A stretch of 64,000 nucleotides of DNA, taken from Lumbricus rubellus (lineage: Eukaryota > Annelida > Clitellata > Crassiclitellata > Lumbricidae). Below are positions 10,801 to 22,925 of this stretch, piece after piece. Within the stretch, counting starts at the first letter, position 1. Every line of letters begins with the position of its first letter. The notes beneath the pieces are model-generated. The model did not search any database. It was not told the DNA's origin and worked only from the letters and a program-made list of their open reading frames with translations. The stretch spans positions 53,170,093-53,234,092 of the forward strand of contig OX243812.1 of NCBI GenBank assembly GCA_945859605.1, given 5' to 3'. Position numbers and translations under genes: made by a program.

Positions 10801-13800
10801 CTTCACATCAACAGCTTTTATAGGGGCAGACGTTTTTTACCCTGGCAGGGTTTTGAAGCCTTGACTTGCTGCTAGACGGTTTAGTACTGGACTGTTGTGC
10901 ACGTCAGTAGACCAGAACCACATTATGGTTTTGTTGTTATAATGATATGATATGCGGCTTGGTTTGTTTGTATGTGCACTTGTTATAGCGCCCCTTCAAG
11001 CTCTCTCTACTCAGAAGCGCTCCCGATGCAGAGCGGACACTGCATCGGAGTTTCACGCCGAAGCGCTGAGCAATTGTGAGTGAAGGACTTGCCCAAGGTC
11101 CTTACACGGCGAGGTGGATTCGAACCTCGGACCTTCCGGCTCCAAGGCAACGACGCCCCCACTAGACCACCGCGCCCCACAAGTGGTGTTCTCGTGTGGC
11201 TTAGTGATCTATTGTATGGTGTTGGTTTCGAAGCACAATACACTGTCTCAGTTATTGGAAATACGGGTTTAAACCTGCCGAGTGTAATGACATCAGTAGG
11301 CAGAAAACTTACCAGTGGTGGTCTTCAGAGGACACAGACCCCAACCTATGAATTCCCATTGCTTATAAGGAGGAATTTCTTAACAATTATGGTATGACAA
11401 TACCAGGTGCCCATTGCCCAAAGTAATGAAAAAGTTATTTTAATAAAATAATAAAGTTTGCTCAGTGGTATCTGGTAAGAATTAATATTATTACGTGCCT
11501 TCATTCACTTGTGTGTGTGCGTGAAAGAGCTGCGTTGCACTTAGCGTCTAAGTAGTTATTTCTAAATTTGAAGTGTATGACTGTATGATTATGGTTTTTA
11601 TTGGCAGCAACTGTTCACTGACCTGTACAAAGTTACTAAATACTTCAGCTCATTTAAATAAGTTGATAATTGAGAACTTTAAATTTGGCATAACTGGGAG
11701 TTGACAGACCAAAACTAATTTTTAGGACCCTGGTCTGTGCAATCCTTGTTGACGGCATTAACCTAAATTTTAAGTACATCATCATCCTCATCATCATTAT
11801 AATCATCATCATCATGCTGATGAACTACTAAATTGATCTCATGAAGCGGCTTTTGTTTTCATAGAGCACATGCAGACCCATTCAGGCAGCACAGCGATCA
11901 ATTTTACCATCAACATCATTCCAGTCAAAGAACGAATTATGTGAAGATCCTCTTCTAGGAGTGGGGACAAAGGTTCAACTTACGCCTGGAACACCGCGAA
12001 GGATGCCAAACGGAACTATCGTCATGACTCAGGTTGCGATTGGAATTGTTTTGTCATTGAAGCAGACCATCCATCACCAACTAGTAATATCAGAATTTCT
12101 AAAGCTCTGCTAAAGACAAAAGCTAAGCATGATCGCTGCATTGTCTCATAGGTGTTGTACAGAGATTAGATTAGATTAGAGATTCCATGTCAGAGATTCC
12201 ATGTCCAGTTGCCAGGAGATAAGGAAGAGAAGGAGTCAGTGGAAAGCCTGCTAACCATGTTGTACTACTGTGCATCACTGCACTGAACTCAGTCTTAAGT
12301 GTCTGATGCATTGTAATCTTTTTAATAGTTCTGTTTTTAGTTATATCTGGAAGCATGAGAGACCAAGTGCTGATTAAAATGCACACGTGCAGACACACAC
12401 ACACACGCATACATACACACACCTTGCACATTTGTGAGGCACTTAAAATGCGCAGTTATTGATATCAGGATAGATTTATGCATACAAACACCCAGCCACA
12501 TGTCACATGCAATGGAACAAGACAACAAACCTGTTTATCAGTGCTATGAAATTTCTTAGCACAGCCTTCAGTTCAATTGTTGATATTGGCTGTCTCAATG
12601 GAAGATCTATATATATAATTGTGTTGCTGGTTGACACATGAGAAATGTAGAACTTTTGTGTTGATGTACTTATATGACCGTTGTATTTTCTGAGTCGGTT
12701 GTCTTTAATAGTGTTTTTACTTTGGTTTCCTTTGAATAATGACAATTCAGCAAAATGCATGTAATATTTGTGTGCCATTGATAAGAAGTTTAGTGCATTG
12801 ATAAGGGGTTGTGCATTGTTATTGCAGACAATAAATGATTGTCCTCCGTACAAGTCAATTAAACTCGATCCTGAGATATTTCCGGAGCCTTCCTCGGCAA
12901 CTCAGCGAAAGACATCGCTGTCAGTTTGATTTCATTCGGCTCTGTCCAATTTTATGATCTCGGAGAATTAATCTGCATTTTCTATTCAAGTTGTTTATGG
13001 GTGTAAATTTGGTGTTTTAATGAATTCCAATATGCTTTCATCCATCCATCAATTTGCGTGCTGCCCAACAATCCGTCCATTTTATGGAATAAATTATAAT
13101 CTTCGTTTACTTTCGAACTGACACAATGCAATATGATTACAATGAGTACTGAAAATAGGATGATCACAAGTTATTACGGGAGTTGAATTTAACTGTTGGC
13201 AGTCTTGCAAGGCACCCATCACGTCGTCGTACTATTCAGTTTACCAACACTAACTGCCACATTATAGAAGGTTGAGCTGTCTGTCAAAACTTTCAGTTGA
13301 TTTTTTATCAGATAACTGTTGTGTAAAGTTGCCATGTGTATCATGTTTCTGTCGTAGATGTTCGTCGAACGAGAGTCCAGGCCAGAAGTTAAGGCGTCCG
13401 TGCAATTGTTCAAAGTCTCAGTGTCTCAAGCTGTAAGTTGAGCCAGACATTTCCAGCGGTTTTCTTGGACAAAACTGAGTCCTATTTCTACAATTATATT
13501 ATTGATCTGCCTCGTAGCTTGCAGCAGCAAGAATGGGCTTGAAGATTTTTTAGAAGAGTTCTTAAAATCTGTTGTGTAGCCACATCCTTGATCATGCATT
13601 AAGTGTGTGTCATTGAAACGTATGTGCATGTGCAGAACTAAAGCCACTGACACAGTAGCGACTATGCGCTTCGATATTTGACTTAAGAAGTTGCTCTTAT
13701 TGAGAATAGTGGTCTCTAAGGTTGCATACAGTAAGTTTTGACTTGTAAGCAATTTATGCTTCATAGCTTTCTTTCATTGATTTAGTCATTTACATTTGTT

Positions 13801-16800
13801 AATATTCATGCCACCTGAGCAGCATGATTGAAGAGTTCAAGTGACCTTAGGCAAGGTATGTGTGCTATATACCATGCAGTGATTCAGCCAGTTGATCAGT
13901 CATTTGTTGTTTAGAACTACGAATCAGGTCTTTCTCGTTTTGCCTGGTTTTTTGTGTGATGATTTTTGGTTGTGTTTGCAGTTACTGTGAATGCTTTGCG
14001 ATGGGTGAGTTCTGCAACAACTGTAATTGCAACAACTGCCTCAATAACTTGGAGAATGAGGAACATCGTCAGCAAGCAATTCGATCTTGCCTTGACCGCA
14101 ATCCACAAGCATTCCATCCGAAAATCGGTGAGCCCAGTTCAAGGTCGGGCAGCTGTTCCACCTCTCCTCCTCTCTGGAACAGGCTTTCACCAGTATTATG
14201 TTGACTAATCCAATATCCATCCTACGAATTCGCCAAAACCTCTTTAACTCAGAAAGTTCTGGAATTAGTGCTTTTTCATTGTTCCTATGCCGAATTCTTT
14301 TCCTTTGCCTACCTTGTCGTTTCAACTCTAAGCACCATCCATCTTAGCCATCTGCCTGCCTGAGCCCTTTGTATCTTGACTTTTTTTTACCGATTTCACA
14401 GTCGCCCGTCTATTGTTGTCACTGGACACCTGTGAACAATCTAGTTCCCACGACTGCTTTTTAGTGTGCTGTAGAAATGTCGAGATTATGCTTATGATTA
14501 GTACGTAGTTTGAAAATTTTTTTGTGGTACCAGGCATAATTTCTTAAAATTTTCTAGTGCAGTCAAACACCTGGAGTTGTCTGATAACAGTAATTTATGC
14601 CCATGCTTTGTAATGCCCGGGTCAATACAAATACAGTTTCTCACTTTCCCAGTGCAGTATTTAGCAGACAACTTGCATATTTGAAGCTGGCTATATTTCA
14701 ATTATATTCGATGTTTGCCTAAGCATTTGAATAACCTGGTTGGGAAAGGGACAGTTTGGGATTTTTATTGAGTTTTTGTCAAAATGGAAATGTGTTTTGT
14801 CTTGCAGGAAAGAATAGGGAAGGTGAAATTGGACGGCAGCATTGCAAAGGATGTCATTGCAAGCGCTCGGGTTGTCAGAAAAACTACTGCGAATGTTACG
14901 AAGTAAGTTGCTTTAAGCTCTTTTGACCGAGTTCATTGCATAAGGCGTAAAAAAAATTGTTGTGTTTCCGGTAACGCGACCGACCCATTTTTACGGCCGC
15001 GACCCAAATATTTTTTCAAAAAATTTTATTTAAAAAAAATTTTCAAAAAAAAATTTTCAAAAAAAATTTAAATTTTTTTTTCAAAATTTTTTTTAAAACT
15101 TTTGTATTGACATAACATAAGAGACGTCAACAAAATTAAATTAATAGGGCTGTTTCTAGAGCAGTTTTAGGTGCAGACAGTCGGGAAATAGGCAGTTTAT
15201 ACTTGCTTAGAACACGTACTTTGTTTCAGCGTGCAAAAAAGACTAGTGGGGTATACTTTTTCGGATAGTCGCTGCATAAAAATATTTTACAAAATAAAAA
15301 TATTTTCCGACCTACCTACCCAATTTTTTTTAGCTCTGTTACCGGAAACACAGAATTTTTGGGGGGGCCTAAGTAGTTGTGTTGTCACCGTTATTATGAT
15401 GTAATTTTATGTGTCAGAAATTTATGCAAGAGATAGTGTTAGAACCCTGGAGGAAAAGTTTAATAAATTCCAGGCATCATTGGTATTGTTGTCGTCGCAT
15501 GCTGTCCTACTTAACTGAGACTGACTGAAGGTTGAACTATGAATTATCACATAAGCGTCTTGCGAATCACAGATTTTAATTGAATCTAGAATTGAATCGA
15601 CATCAAAGTTTCAATTTATAATAATTGCTTTTTGGGCTACGTTATGTCTTTGCTTGTCTGGAAACATGTTTCAATGACTACCTCTTGTTGTTTCATTTCT
15701 CTGGTCATGCTTGACCTGCTTAAGCGAGGACAAATCGAACGACTGACTGAGACTTGTTGTCTTCTGTTTCAGGCAAAGATACTCTGCACCGATGTCTGCA
15801 AATGTTACGATTGCAAGAACTGCGAGTCAAGCGCCAGTCGAAAGTCGCTGATGCATCTTGCCGATGCCGCGGAAGTTAGGGTCCAGCAGCAGCTGGCTGC
15901 CACTTCAAGACTGGACTCACATCTCGAAGATCTTCCATGTAGACCTAGTCGCGATTCTTCCTGCAGAAAGTACGTCCTTCTGTTGTCTTACGTTTTCTAT
16001 ATCAGTTTGCCAGATGTGTTCTGTTATTGACAGAGTTGCAGATGTTTACTGATGCCTTGAGCATCACTGCAGTGTTGTTGTGGAGATTGTTGAATTGGTA
16101 CTGGTACCTCTAGACTTCGTGGTACCGTAGTTGAATTAGTACTGGTACCTCTAGACTTCGTGATACCCTGTTGAATTGGTACTGGTATCTCTAGACTTTG
16201 TGATACCGTTAGTGTCACGCAGTATTAGAAATTGCATGATTTGAAACCCAGGTATTTTGACTGGAACTTTATGGCTTGACTTCTGCATACGCAAAACAAT
16301 CTTTTTCGTTCCAGCTGCAACTGAAGTTCCAGCTGCATGTATTGTCTGTTTCAACTTGCTTGCTTGCTGGTGGATTAACTGCGGATTTCACGGACCAATT
16401 AGATTTTGAGTGGGTCTCTAACGAAATACGAGTGTTGACTTAGTCACCTGGTCACCTGGTGCCGTCAGCTACTGGAGCTCTGGCGAAAGCCCTGGTGCAT
16501 CTTCTCCAGTTGATCCTCTCCCTAGTCGCCTCTCTTAGTTCCTCCAGTCTCATGCCAGACTTTTCCTGTACTTCATCCAACCATTTCTTCCTTGGTCTTC
16601 CGCATCTTCTCCGTCCCTCACCGCATGCCGTCATCAGCTCCTTTTCCAAACCGTTAGATCTCATCACATGGCCGAAGTAGCTCAATTTCCTCCAAGTTGC
16701 TGTTTGCTGCAGTGTCTCCTCCCTCTCTAATCCGAGCTCCTCGCGCACCGATTCGTTAGTTCTCTTCTCCGTCCATGAAATCCTTAGCATCTTTCTCCAA

Positions 16801-17994
16801 ATCCACATCTCACACGCGTTGATTTTCTTTTCCATATCTCGTGTCTTTGTCCATGTCTCGCATCCATATAGGACGACTGGGAAGATCAGTGCTCTTACCA
16901 GTCTTTTCTTTGTTTCCCTGCTCACGTATTTGTCCTTCCAAATCTTTTCCAGACCGTTCATTGCCGTTTTCCCCATTGTTACCCTCCTCCTTATTTCCAT
17001 ATCACTTCTTCCCTCCTTCTCTATCATAGATCCCAGGAATGTGAAGCTCGATACTACCTCTATCGTTTCTCCATCCACCTCAAAGTTTTTCCATGTTGCA
17101 GTTGTCATAACCTTTGTTTTCTTTACATTGAAGTATAGTCCCGCCTTTTCGCTTTCCTTCCTGACTCTTCTTATTAACTCGACTAGGTCGTCCCTCTTAC
17201 CCGCCAATAATGTCGTATCATCGGCGTACCTCAGATTATTCAGTATTTTCCCCGCTATCCTTACCCCTTCTGTTGCCTCCTCCAATCCAGCCCTCCTCAT
17301 AATTCTCTCGGCATACAGATTGAACAGGAAAGGGGACAAAATGCACCCCTGCCTCACTCCTTTCCTTATTTTAAATTTCCCTGTGTCACCATATTCAGTT
17401 CTTATTACCGCTTCTTGATCCACATAGAGGCCCTTTAGTAGTTTAACCAAATGCTTCGGAATTCCCATCTCAACTAGTGTCCGCCACAGTAGTGTATGGT
17501 CTATGCAATCAAACGCCTTGCTGTAGTCTATAAAACACATATGCACCTGTTGCCCGTATTCCCTCTGTCTCTCCATAATCCACTTAGTACTGGCATTAAA
17601 AATTCCATAATATTTATTGTTGTAGTAATGCATATCTACGGCACGCCAATGCAGATATATGTGCTGGTCTAGTTGATCAAGTGAGGCAGAAGATAGTGTA
17701 ACTTGAAGTGATCGTCAACTGTTTTCAATTTTGTCTTGTGTATATATGACGATGGATCAACAGAAGTCTTGGGATTAAATTAGAATTGTTGTTGCAATTA
17801 ACAGGATGCCTCACATGCTTATCACAGAAGATGTGGCGGATGCCGTGACTGGATGCTTGATCGCGACTGCAGAGATGTGCGATAACGACGACGCCGAACC
17901 TTCTTCATTCGCCGACGCCGAGCGACTGCTTCTCACGGAATTTGGTCGTTGCATCGACAGAGTGATTTCAATCGCAGCCACATTAAATTCTTAG
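7246..17994 (+). CDS. lin54: LIN54 orthologue (MuvB/DREAM DNA-binding subunit), whole coding span
   Basis: Ten exons join in phase: 7246-7875, 9403-9655, 10515-10615, 11865-12032, 12828-12919, 13358-13432, 13982-14127, 14808-14902, 15773-15969 and 17805-17994. They give 648 residues, against about 749 in human LIN54. LIN54 is the sequence-specific subunit of the MuvB core, which binds CHR promoter elements of cell-cycle genes in the nucleus. The first CXC domain (about 428-460) opens RPCNC and includes KLYCECF. The spacer contains RNPQAF. The second CXC domain (about 501-537) opens CKGCHC and includes KNYCECY. Both tyrosines in these motifs correspond to the DNA-contacting tyrosines of the human protein. 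The C-terminal helical MuvB-binding region includes [13 protein letters not shown] and EFGRC. The N-terminal half is Ser/Thr/Pro/Gln-rich and poorly conserved. The start is the first in-frame ATG after a stop at 7210; an upstream coding exon cannot be excluded. Confidence 0.93.
7930..8045 (+). mobile_element. L2/CR1-like LINE 3' tail
   Basis: Clear example of the LINE 3' end: GGGAGCGCCTCTGAGTAG, CTTGAAGAGGCGCTATA, then ATTCTCGAAATGAATG and further ATGA repeats. GAGCGCCTC and GAGGCGCT can pair. It lies in LIN54 intron 1 just after the exon 1 donor. Confidence 0.75.
8512..8533. repeat. (CAAT)n microsatellite
   Basis: About five tandem CAAT units in LIN54 intron 1. Confidence 0.85.
8694..9130. 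repeat. ACTAGCTGTACCC interspersed repeat, copy 1
   Basis: Begins ACTAGCTGTACCCGGCCAC and ends in TTTATATAGATG. A second copy lies at 48427-48778 with long shared blocks, including TTTCGGAAATTAAT, GCGACTCGCTTATGAC, ATTGCAAAGTTCACTTTTTG and GGTTTTGGTAAATTTTCAAA. Transposon type is unknown: I see no terminal inverted repeats or convincing protein. Confidence 0.7.
9403..9655 (+). CDS. lin54: LIN54 coding exon 2
   Basis: Acceptor TTGTTCCAG; donor CAA|GTAAGA; phase 0 in, phase 1 out. It encodes a Gln/Pro-rich start, a homopolymeric serine run from TCA/TCG triplets at about 9530-9562, and YQYVKLVTT, which aligns with FHYVRLVTA of human LIN54. Confidence 0.93.
9690..9995 (-). mobile_element. L2/CR1-like LINE 3' fragment
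   Basis: On the minus strand a degraded [23 protein letters not shown] stretch precedes a GGGTGCTATATAAATGC terminus and an AATGAATGAATGAA tail (complement of about 9696-9712). It lies in LIN54 intron 2. Confidence 0.6.
10515..10615 (+). CDS. lin54: LIN54 coding exon 3
   Basis: Acceptor CTTTCTGTAG; donor CAG|GTAGGT. The two leading bases complete the codon split from exon 2 and it leaves phase 0. It encodes [11 protein letters not shown] and a Ser/Thr-rich stretch. An alternative acceptor at 10526 would drop four residues in the same frame. Confidence 0.85.
10967..11180 (-). mobile_element. tRNA-derived SINE, copy B
   Basis: Near-identical to the copy at 2126-2338, with intact B box GGTTCGAATCC on the minus strand, in LIN54 intron 3. 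Confidence 0.85.
11865..12032 (+). CDS. lin54: LIN54 coding exon 4
   Basis: Acceptor TTTTCATAG and donor CAG|GTTGCG, a weak donor beyond its first two bases. It is 56 codons, phase 0 to 0, encoding a basic Ser/Pro/Thr-rich linker including [10 protein letters not shown]. Assignment rests on phase agreement and an open frame rather than strong conservation. Confidence 0.75.
12394..12423. repeat. (AC)n microsatellite
   Basis: Imperfect CA run in LIN54 intron 4. The antisense open frames here are Cys/Val-rich products of this repeat. Confidence 0.8.
12828..12919 (+). CDS. lin54: LIN54 coding exon 5
   Basis: Acceptor TTATTGCAG, donor CT|GTCAGT; phase 0 in, phase 2 out. Encodes a linker including [13 protein letters not shown] just before the first CXC domain. 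The phase fits both neighbours exactly. Confidence 0.8.
13358..13432 (+). CDS. lin54: LIN54 coding exon 6 (start of CXC1)
   Basis: Acceptor TCTGTCGTAG, donor CT|GTAAGT. Encodes [14 protein letters not shown], the opening cysteines of the first CXC/TCR domain. Phase 2 on both sides. Too short to appear as a stand-alone open frame. Confidence 0.95.
13982..14127 (+). CDS. lin54: LIN54 coding exon 7 (CXC1 end and linker)
   Basis: Acceptor GTGTTTGCAG, donor CG|GTGAGC. Encodes [16 protein letters not shown], then the conserved RNPQAF linker, closely matching human LIN54. Confidence 0.97.
14808..14902 (+). CDS. lin54: LIN54 coding exon 8 (CXC2 start)
   Basis: Acceptor GTCTTGCAG, donor GAA|GTAAGT. 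Encodes [20 protein letters not shown], the first half of the second CXC domain. Phase 1 in, 0 out. Confidence 0.97.
14941..15373. mobile_element. Inverted-terminus repeat family, copy 1
   Basis: Termini TTGTTGTGTTTCCGGTAAC and GTTACCGGAAACACAGAATT are inverted. The interior has long A/T homopolymer blocks and unique words such as GACATAACATAAGAGACGTC. A second copy with the same ends lies at 49699-50087. No coding region. It lies in LIN54 intron 8. Confidence 0.75.
15773..15969 (+). CDS. lin54: LIN54 coding exon 9 (CXC2 end, helical region)
   Basis: Acceptor CTGTTTCAG, donor AAA|GTACGT. Encodes CKCYDCKNC completing CXC2, then [15 protein letters not shown], almost identical to human LIN54. 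Phase 0 in, 2 out. Confidence 0.97.
16089..16208. repeat. ~41-bp tandem repeat, three units
   Basis: Three near-identical units beginning at 16089, 16130 and 16170, each with GTTGAATT(G/A)GTACTGGTA and CTCTAGACTT. It lies in LIN54 intron 9 shortly after the exon 9 donor. Confidence 0.85.
16445..17600 (-). mobile_element. 5'-truncated RTE-like LINE, copy 2
   Basis: The minus strand keeps an open frame (16452-17633) from RT block 2 to the C-terminus. It includes [43 protein letters not shown] and [10 protein letters not shown]. No endonuclease is present, so the copy is 5'-truncated. About 1.15 kb is element; the first residues of the frame ([13 protein letters not shown]) are probably flanking DNA read through. 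The shared 3' half is nearly identical to copy 1 at 307-1172, and the frame is undamaged, so insertion was recent. ACTTAGT occurs at both edges (16438-16444, 17582-17588), but the right copy lies inside apparent coding sequence, so I do not call it a target duplication. It lies antisense in the last LIN54 intron. Confidence 0.88.
17805..17994 (+). CDS. lin54: LIN54 coding exon 10 (C-terminus, stop)
   Basis: Acceptor CAATTAACAG; the first base completes a lysine codon. Encodes [15 protein letters not shown] and [15 protein letters not shown], aligned with the human C-terminal EFGRCLMSVI segment. The stop TAG is at 17992-17994. Confidence 0.95.
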
Positions 17995-20900
17995 AATTTG
18001 TGTGTTTGTGAACATGTTCGACATCCGTGCGCAAGTCAGATTGTTTTTGATCAACTGTCTGAATTGCGGAGCTGCTGTTCAGGTATCGTGTGCATTGAAG
18101 CTCTGCTTCTTCGCAGAGATGCGGTTATGGTATAGAAAGATTTCTTACGGAAAAGCTGCACAGGTGCGCTTCAGAAATGACAGTTCCGAAATGCTTCTGA
18201 CGCAGGATCTTTGCGATGGTCGTGTCTTACAGTTGCAGCAAGAATTTCTTCTGAAAACAGGCAGCTCTCTTCATTCTTAACGATTGCCAAATATTCTTTG
18301 TTGTGTATGTTGATTTTGTAGTAACAGGAGACGTTATGTAAATTAAAACATTTGGCACAGGTGAACTATAGCTCAAATTTGTTTCTGAAATTGAATGCGT
18401 GCTTACGAATGGCTAGTGCGCAGGGTCGTTGAGAGATTGTTTGCAGAGATTTCTCAGGAGTAAGCTGACTTCGAGGCATGGTTTAATCTTAAGGTAAAGT
18501 TTAATCTTGAAGGTTTTTTGTGTCTGATTGTGAAACTTATAAATGTGTATTGCTTAGGGGTGAAGTATCAGGTTCTTGATTAAGTGAAAGCATCTGAGGT
18601 CCTTGATGTGACTAGACATCACAATGGTTACTGTTTACTTACCTACCAAATTTTACTTGATTGATGGCAGAAATAAGTGTGCTTAAACATCTTGTCGTGA
18701 ATATTCTGTTGGTGTAATGCAGCAACAATGTTCAGGGCTAGTGGATCCTTCTGCAGTCATAGTTCTGTCACCAGTTGTTGTGTAGGAACTAGGCATGGCC
18801 ACTGATGTAATTCACAACTGCTCAGACTTTCACCAAAACAGTCAAAATTTTAGGGATCTCAACTTCATAGTACCATTGATTAATGCATGTCATTGCGGAA
18901 GGTGCTGTAAATTAAGTTTAAAGTTTTATTTTTTGAGTGGACTTTATTTTATTGAGAGTTGGATTTTTAAACTGGTTTCTTTTAGTGACATGAAGAATGT
19001 ACCGGTTAGTCATTTTCATGGACTGTTGAAACTATGATTAACTTATTCCAGAATTGTATTTTATTGTAATATATTTGTTTTATCTGAATGGCTTAATTAG
19101 TTAGAAAATTGTGAAAAGGCTGTTGATGTGGACTGTGTTTAGGCTGACCAGATGTGATCTGCATTCTGCACGATGGTCTGGTGGTCAGACTTTGGTGGAG
19201 ATGGACATTTAATGTCAACTAGGTTTTTGGAGGACTAATATAAATTGTACAATAGTTAAGTTGTTCAATTTGTTGTTTTTACATGTATTTAAATTAATGT
19301 TACGTGTTGCCTAGGGTTTGTTGGTTTTTTATTTGAAAGTTTTGCATTTTGGTAATTTAGTAAGTAGCTATTTGCATGGACTTTAGGCACGTTAAGTACA
19401 CTGCCTTGTTACGCTTGAGACATTGTATCGAGTATGTGGAGTGCTGAACTGAGTAGGTGGCACTGACGTGAAATGGGGCCTAAAATTGTTAGAAAGCATA
19501 GCAATTAATACATTACACACTGGAATATTGTTATAGGACACTTCATGGTAACTTATATTCTGATATAATGTGGTCAGGATCATGGAACTCTTATGTTCGC
19601 CTTGTTACAATAATTATGTTGTTACAAAGCAGTTCTTTAGATGACTTTGAAATAGTTAATATAATTGAACCCACTGTATCTTATGATATGAGGAATTTTG
19701 CCATAAACAGAGGGTTAGTGGCATACAGTGTTATAGTTTGCTTACCATTTTACACAAACACTACTACATCACCATTTTCACAGTTTACACAGATAGGAAT
19801 CTATGGCATATGACCACACCTATTCAAGTAGATTGTTATGCAACTTTGGCATGAGGGATTGTTATAATGAGATTGCATAAGCTGCATTAAATTTGAGATC
19901 CACGATTGTTTTACATTGGGAGTTTTTGTTTAGAGAGCAGTCTTACATGGTCATTGTAATCAGCAGCAGTTGAAGTTGATGAGTGCATGGATAAATGCCA
20001 GTTAATCTTTCATGCATATCTGGTACTTATGGTCTATGAGTTGGATCTGTTGTAATGAGATACGGTACTCTAATGTAAAGCAGCCTGAATTGGAGTAGTT
20101 GTGAAATCCCCCAAAGTGCTACTTAAATTTCTGATTACAGTTATTGCAGCATTTGGTCTGACTGGACTGATCTTGCACCTTCACTTTTATTTTTTTCTCT
20201 CTTTCACACAACATCTTGTACCATATTCTAAAGTAGTCAAATAGTTTTATGATGCCTTGAACAATGAATATGGTGTCTGTTGTAAGAACTGTTCTGTGCA
20301 GGTGTTGTCATGATCAGACTGTCAGCATCCTATATATGCGTGAACGAATTTAAAAGGACAGAGATTGTTATGACAATCGTGAAAAGAAAATTACAACTGG
20401 ATTGAGCAGATGGGATGCTAACTGATAAAACAATGGTGACTAGGCTTAACCAGTCCTGCCTTGTGTCACTGTGGTGAACTAAGGTCCAGTGTTGTCTGAA
20501 TTAATGTGGGTGTCCAATGTCCATGAAGAGTAACATGTGTCATGTCTAGTGCAGCCAGTCATAATAGCACGTGGTTGGACTTGGAATTGGTTGAGACAGG
20601 CTGCTCTTTTGACTTGCTGTTTTGGATTTTGAATTCCTTCACATGCTGTAAAGATCATTATTATTGGAAGTTCTACCTTGTGGTTGAATTTGACAATTTC
20701 GTTCCTGCAGGGTTTGCAATGAAGAATTTATTGTCAGTCGACACGTTTAATAATTAAATTCCATCCAGTGCATAAATTAGTTTTGTGTCATTACCTTGGT
20801 AGTGTCTTGTAAGGTAAGGTAAGGTAGCAAAAGTCTACTGATTCTGCAGGTTAATGAAGGGATTCCTTCACCTTATCAGCTGCACTAATGTTTATTATAT

Positions 20901-21040
20901 TATGGTGTATGAATCACTACTTCAGACAGACGCACAGTTATGTAGAAATGTTGTATTGGTGAATTGGATTGCAGACTGTAATTGATACAGACATGAAGCA
21001 ATATGCAAATTGTATTGTATTATTGTATTGTATTATTGTA
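17995..21040. other. LIN54 3' flank, no further gene recognised
   Basis: Presumed 3' UTR followed by T-rich spacer. An ATTAAA poly(A)-signal variant lies at 18342-18347, but the transcript end cannot be fixed from sequence. Open frames (e.g. 18002-18280, 19568-19813) have no recognisable motif. Confidence 0.4.
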
Positions 21041-21054
21041 TTGTATTAAAACAT
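21006..21054. repeat. (TATTG)n-like microsatellite, LINE tail
   Basis: ATTGTATTGTATT units; on the minus strand they form the 3' tail of the LINE fragment next to them. Confidence 0.7.
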
Positions 21055-21460
21055 TTATAAAGCGCCTCTACTAGGGTAAACCGTTCAGAGGTGCTCCCAG
21101 TGCACAAGGCCACGAGAGAAGAAATAAGTTTTGAGGAAAGAAAATGAGGAGGAGGGATTACCAGTTAGAAGTTGAGACCGAGTAGAATAGTAGATGGAGA
21201 CAGAGTATTCCAAAGAGAGGGGCCAATTGATGTAAAGGACTGGGACTGAGCCATAGCCGTTCTAGTAGGAGGAACCAAAAGATCAAATCTATTTGAAGAG
21301 CAGAGTGGACGATGTGAGGAGGCTGAAAGAGGGCGGTGAATTTCATTGGCTAGATATTTCGGGGCAAGACCCCGTTGTGCTTTGGAGACCAAGATGAGGA
21401 TTTTAAACTTAATGCGCGCAGTTACAGGAAGCCAATGTTGGTATTGTATAATATATATCA
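21045..21460 (-). mobile_element. L2/CR1-like LINE 3' fragment with RT C-terminus
   Basis: Minus-strand frame encodes HWLPVTARIKFKILILVSKA, GLAPKYLANEIH, LLVPPTRTAMAQSQSF and GPSLWNTLSPS, the typical C-terminal tail of L2/CR1-clade reverse transcriptases. It is followed by GGGAGCACCTCTGAACGG, a GAGGCGCTTTATAAATG stem partner and an ATACA-rich tail. It is 5'-truncated and gives the best coding anchor for the many tail-only copies in this window. Confidence 0.85.
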
Positions 21461-22113
21461 CGATTATACATTGTCGTATATAATTCGTGATACATATCGT
21501 GAATTATATCATGCATTGGGTTACAGCTTGTGGAATTTTATAATAATATTCAGGTAGACTTCAATTTGAAGGTTTAAAGCGTTTGAAGCTTTGTCGGTGT
21601 AAATCCAAGCGCGCATCACAGGTTCGATTGCGTTTTTAAAAACATAGTATTAAGATACCTTTTGTGCAATCTACTGTGTTCTTGTGGTGTATAGTGCCTA
21701 GTATTCTAGTCAGATATCAAGGTTTGAGATGTTTTTAAAAATTCATTTATTTGCTGTGACTTATAGTTTACAGGATAAAGGCCTCTACAGGATGATTGTT
21801 GCGTATTGGAAGTGCTTGTTGGGTCTTCATTATTGGCCAAGTGTGACTGATTTGAGCAATTTTTTAGCTCTCAACTGATTATATCTAAGCTACCTTTAAT
21901 GTCTTAGCTTTCTTTGTTGGTTTGCTCATTCATTTATCATTTGATTTGTCTGCATAAAGTTTGTTATGGTTAGATATTATTTTATTTATTTATGTTATTC
22001 TACTTATATTCTTTTTCTTTATGTTGTTGTTGTTGTTTTCTCAGACATAAATTGCTATAGAGTTTTGTTCTTCAGCTCAGTACCACAGTTTCGAAAATGA
22101 TGACTGATAAGGA
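21461..22113. other. Intergenic spacer
   Basis: AT-rich, with a (TTG)n run near 22025-22038. Nothing coding recognised. Confidence 0.35.
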
Positions 22114-22149
22114 GTGCTTAAACAATGTTAAGTAACATTGTTTAAGCAC
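22114..22149. repeat. Perfect 36-bp palindrome
   Basis: GTGCTTAAACAATGTTA is followed after two bases (AG) by its exact reverse complement. Arms are 17 bases. Confidence 0.95.
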
Positions 22150-22925
22150 AGTCCTGTGCTACCAGTAGTCCAGTACGTAATAATAATGATAATAAAACAT
22201 GATATGGATACTAATAACAGCTGCTACAGAAAGTAAAGGACTATGCCTCATGGTTTATCAAATAATAAGAGTATCGACAACAGAAACAATGTTAGCAATA
22301 ATATTAGTAATAAAAGGGAAATGACTGAGAGATTGTTTTGCTTATTTTGACAATTTTTATGCTCTTGTGCTGTTTGCTAACATTGTTAAAACAGCAACAA
22401 GTACAAGAGTCAAGTTATTTGATTTCAGTGTATACGTCTTCGTTACGATACGGTGCATTAACGCTATGGCTTTCACTGGCTCTGTCGTTAAGCCCTTAAT
22501 TGACATTAACGAGGGGTAGTCACTCGAGATGCACCGCCATTATAATTTCTAAGATCTGGGGGAATAAAGTACCTCAGGGCAAAATAATAATAATATAATT
22601 ACAATAATAATAATAAATAAATACATATATACTAGTTTTATTAATGCAATTGTGGGACAAATTAGCACATTATGCTAGTGTTTTGCTAGGCTAGTTTTTT
22701 GTGTTGAGGAAATGTAGAGCATTAGGATTGCTTAGGTAATCAGAAAGCCAGTCAAGAAAACAACTTGTTTGACCAAATATGACTTTATCACAGTAGAATT
22801 AGCACAGTTTGATCAATGTGAAAATGCGATTCATATAGCGTATATTATGTGCACACGATTTAGACAAGCACAACATGATCAGAGTTGCACAAAGTATAAC
22901 AACAACATGATTATTGATTATAATG

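Noticed and set aside
16438..17588. ACTTAGT as target duplication for LINE copy 2
   Set aside because: The right copy lies inside sequence that still reads as conserved RT (AST-KWIM), so the match is probably chance.
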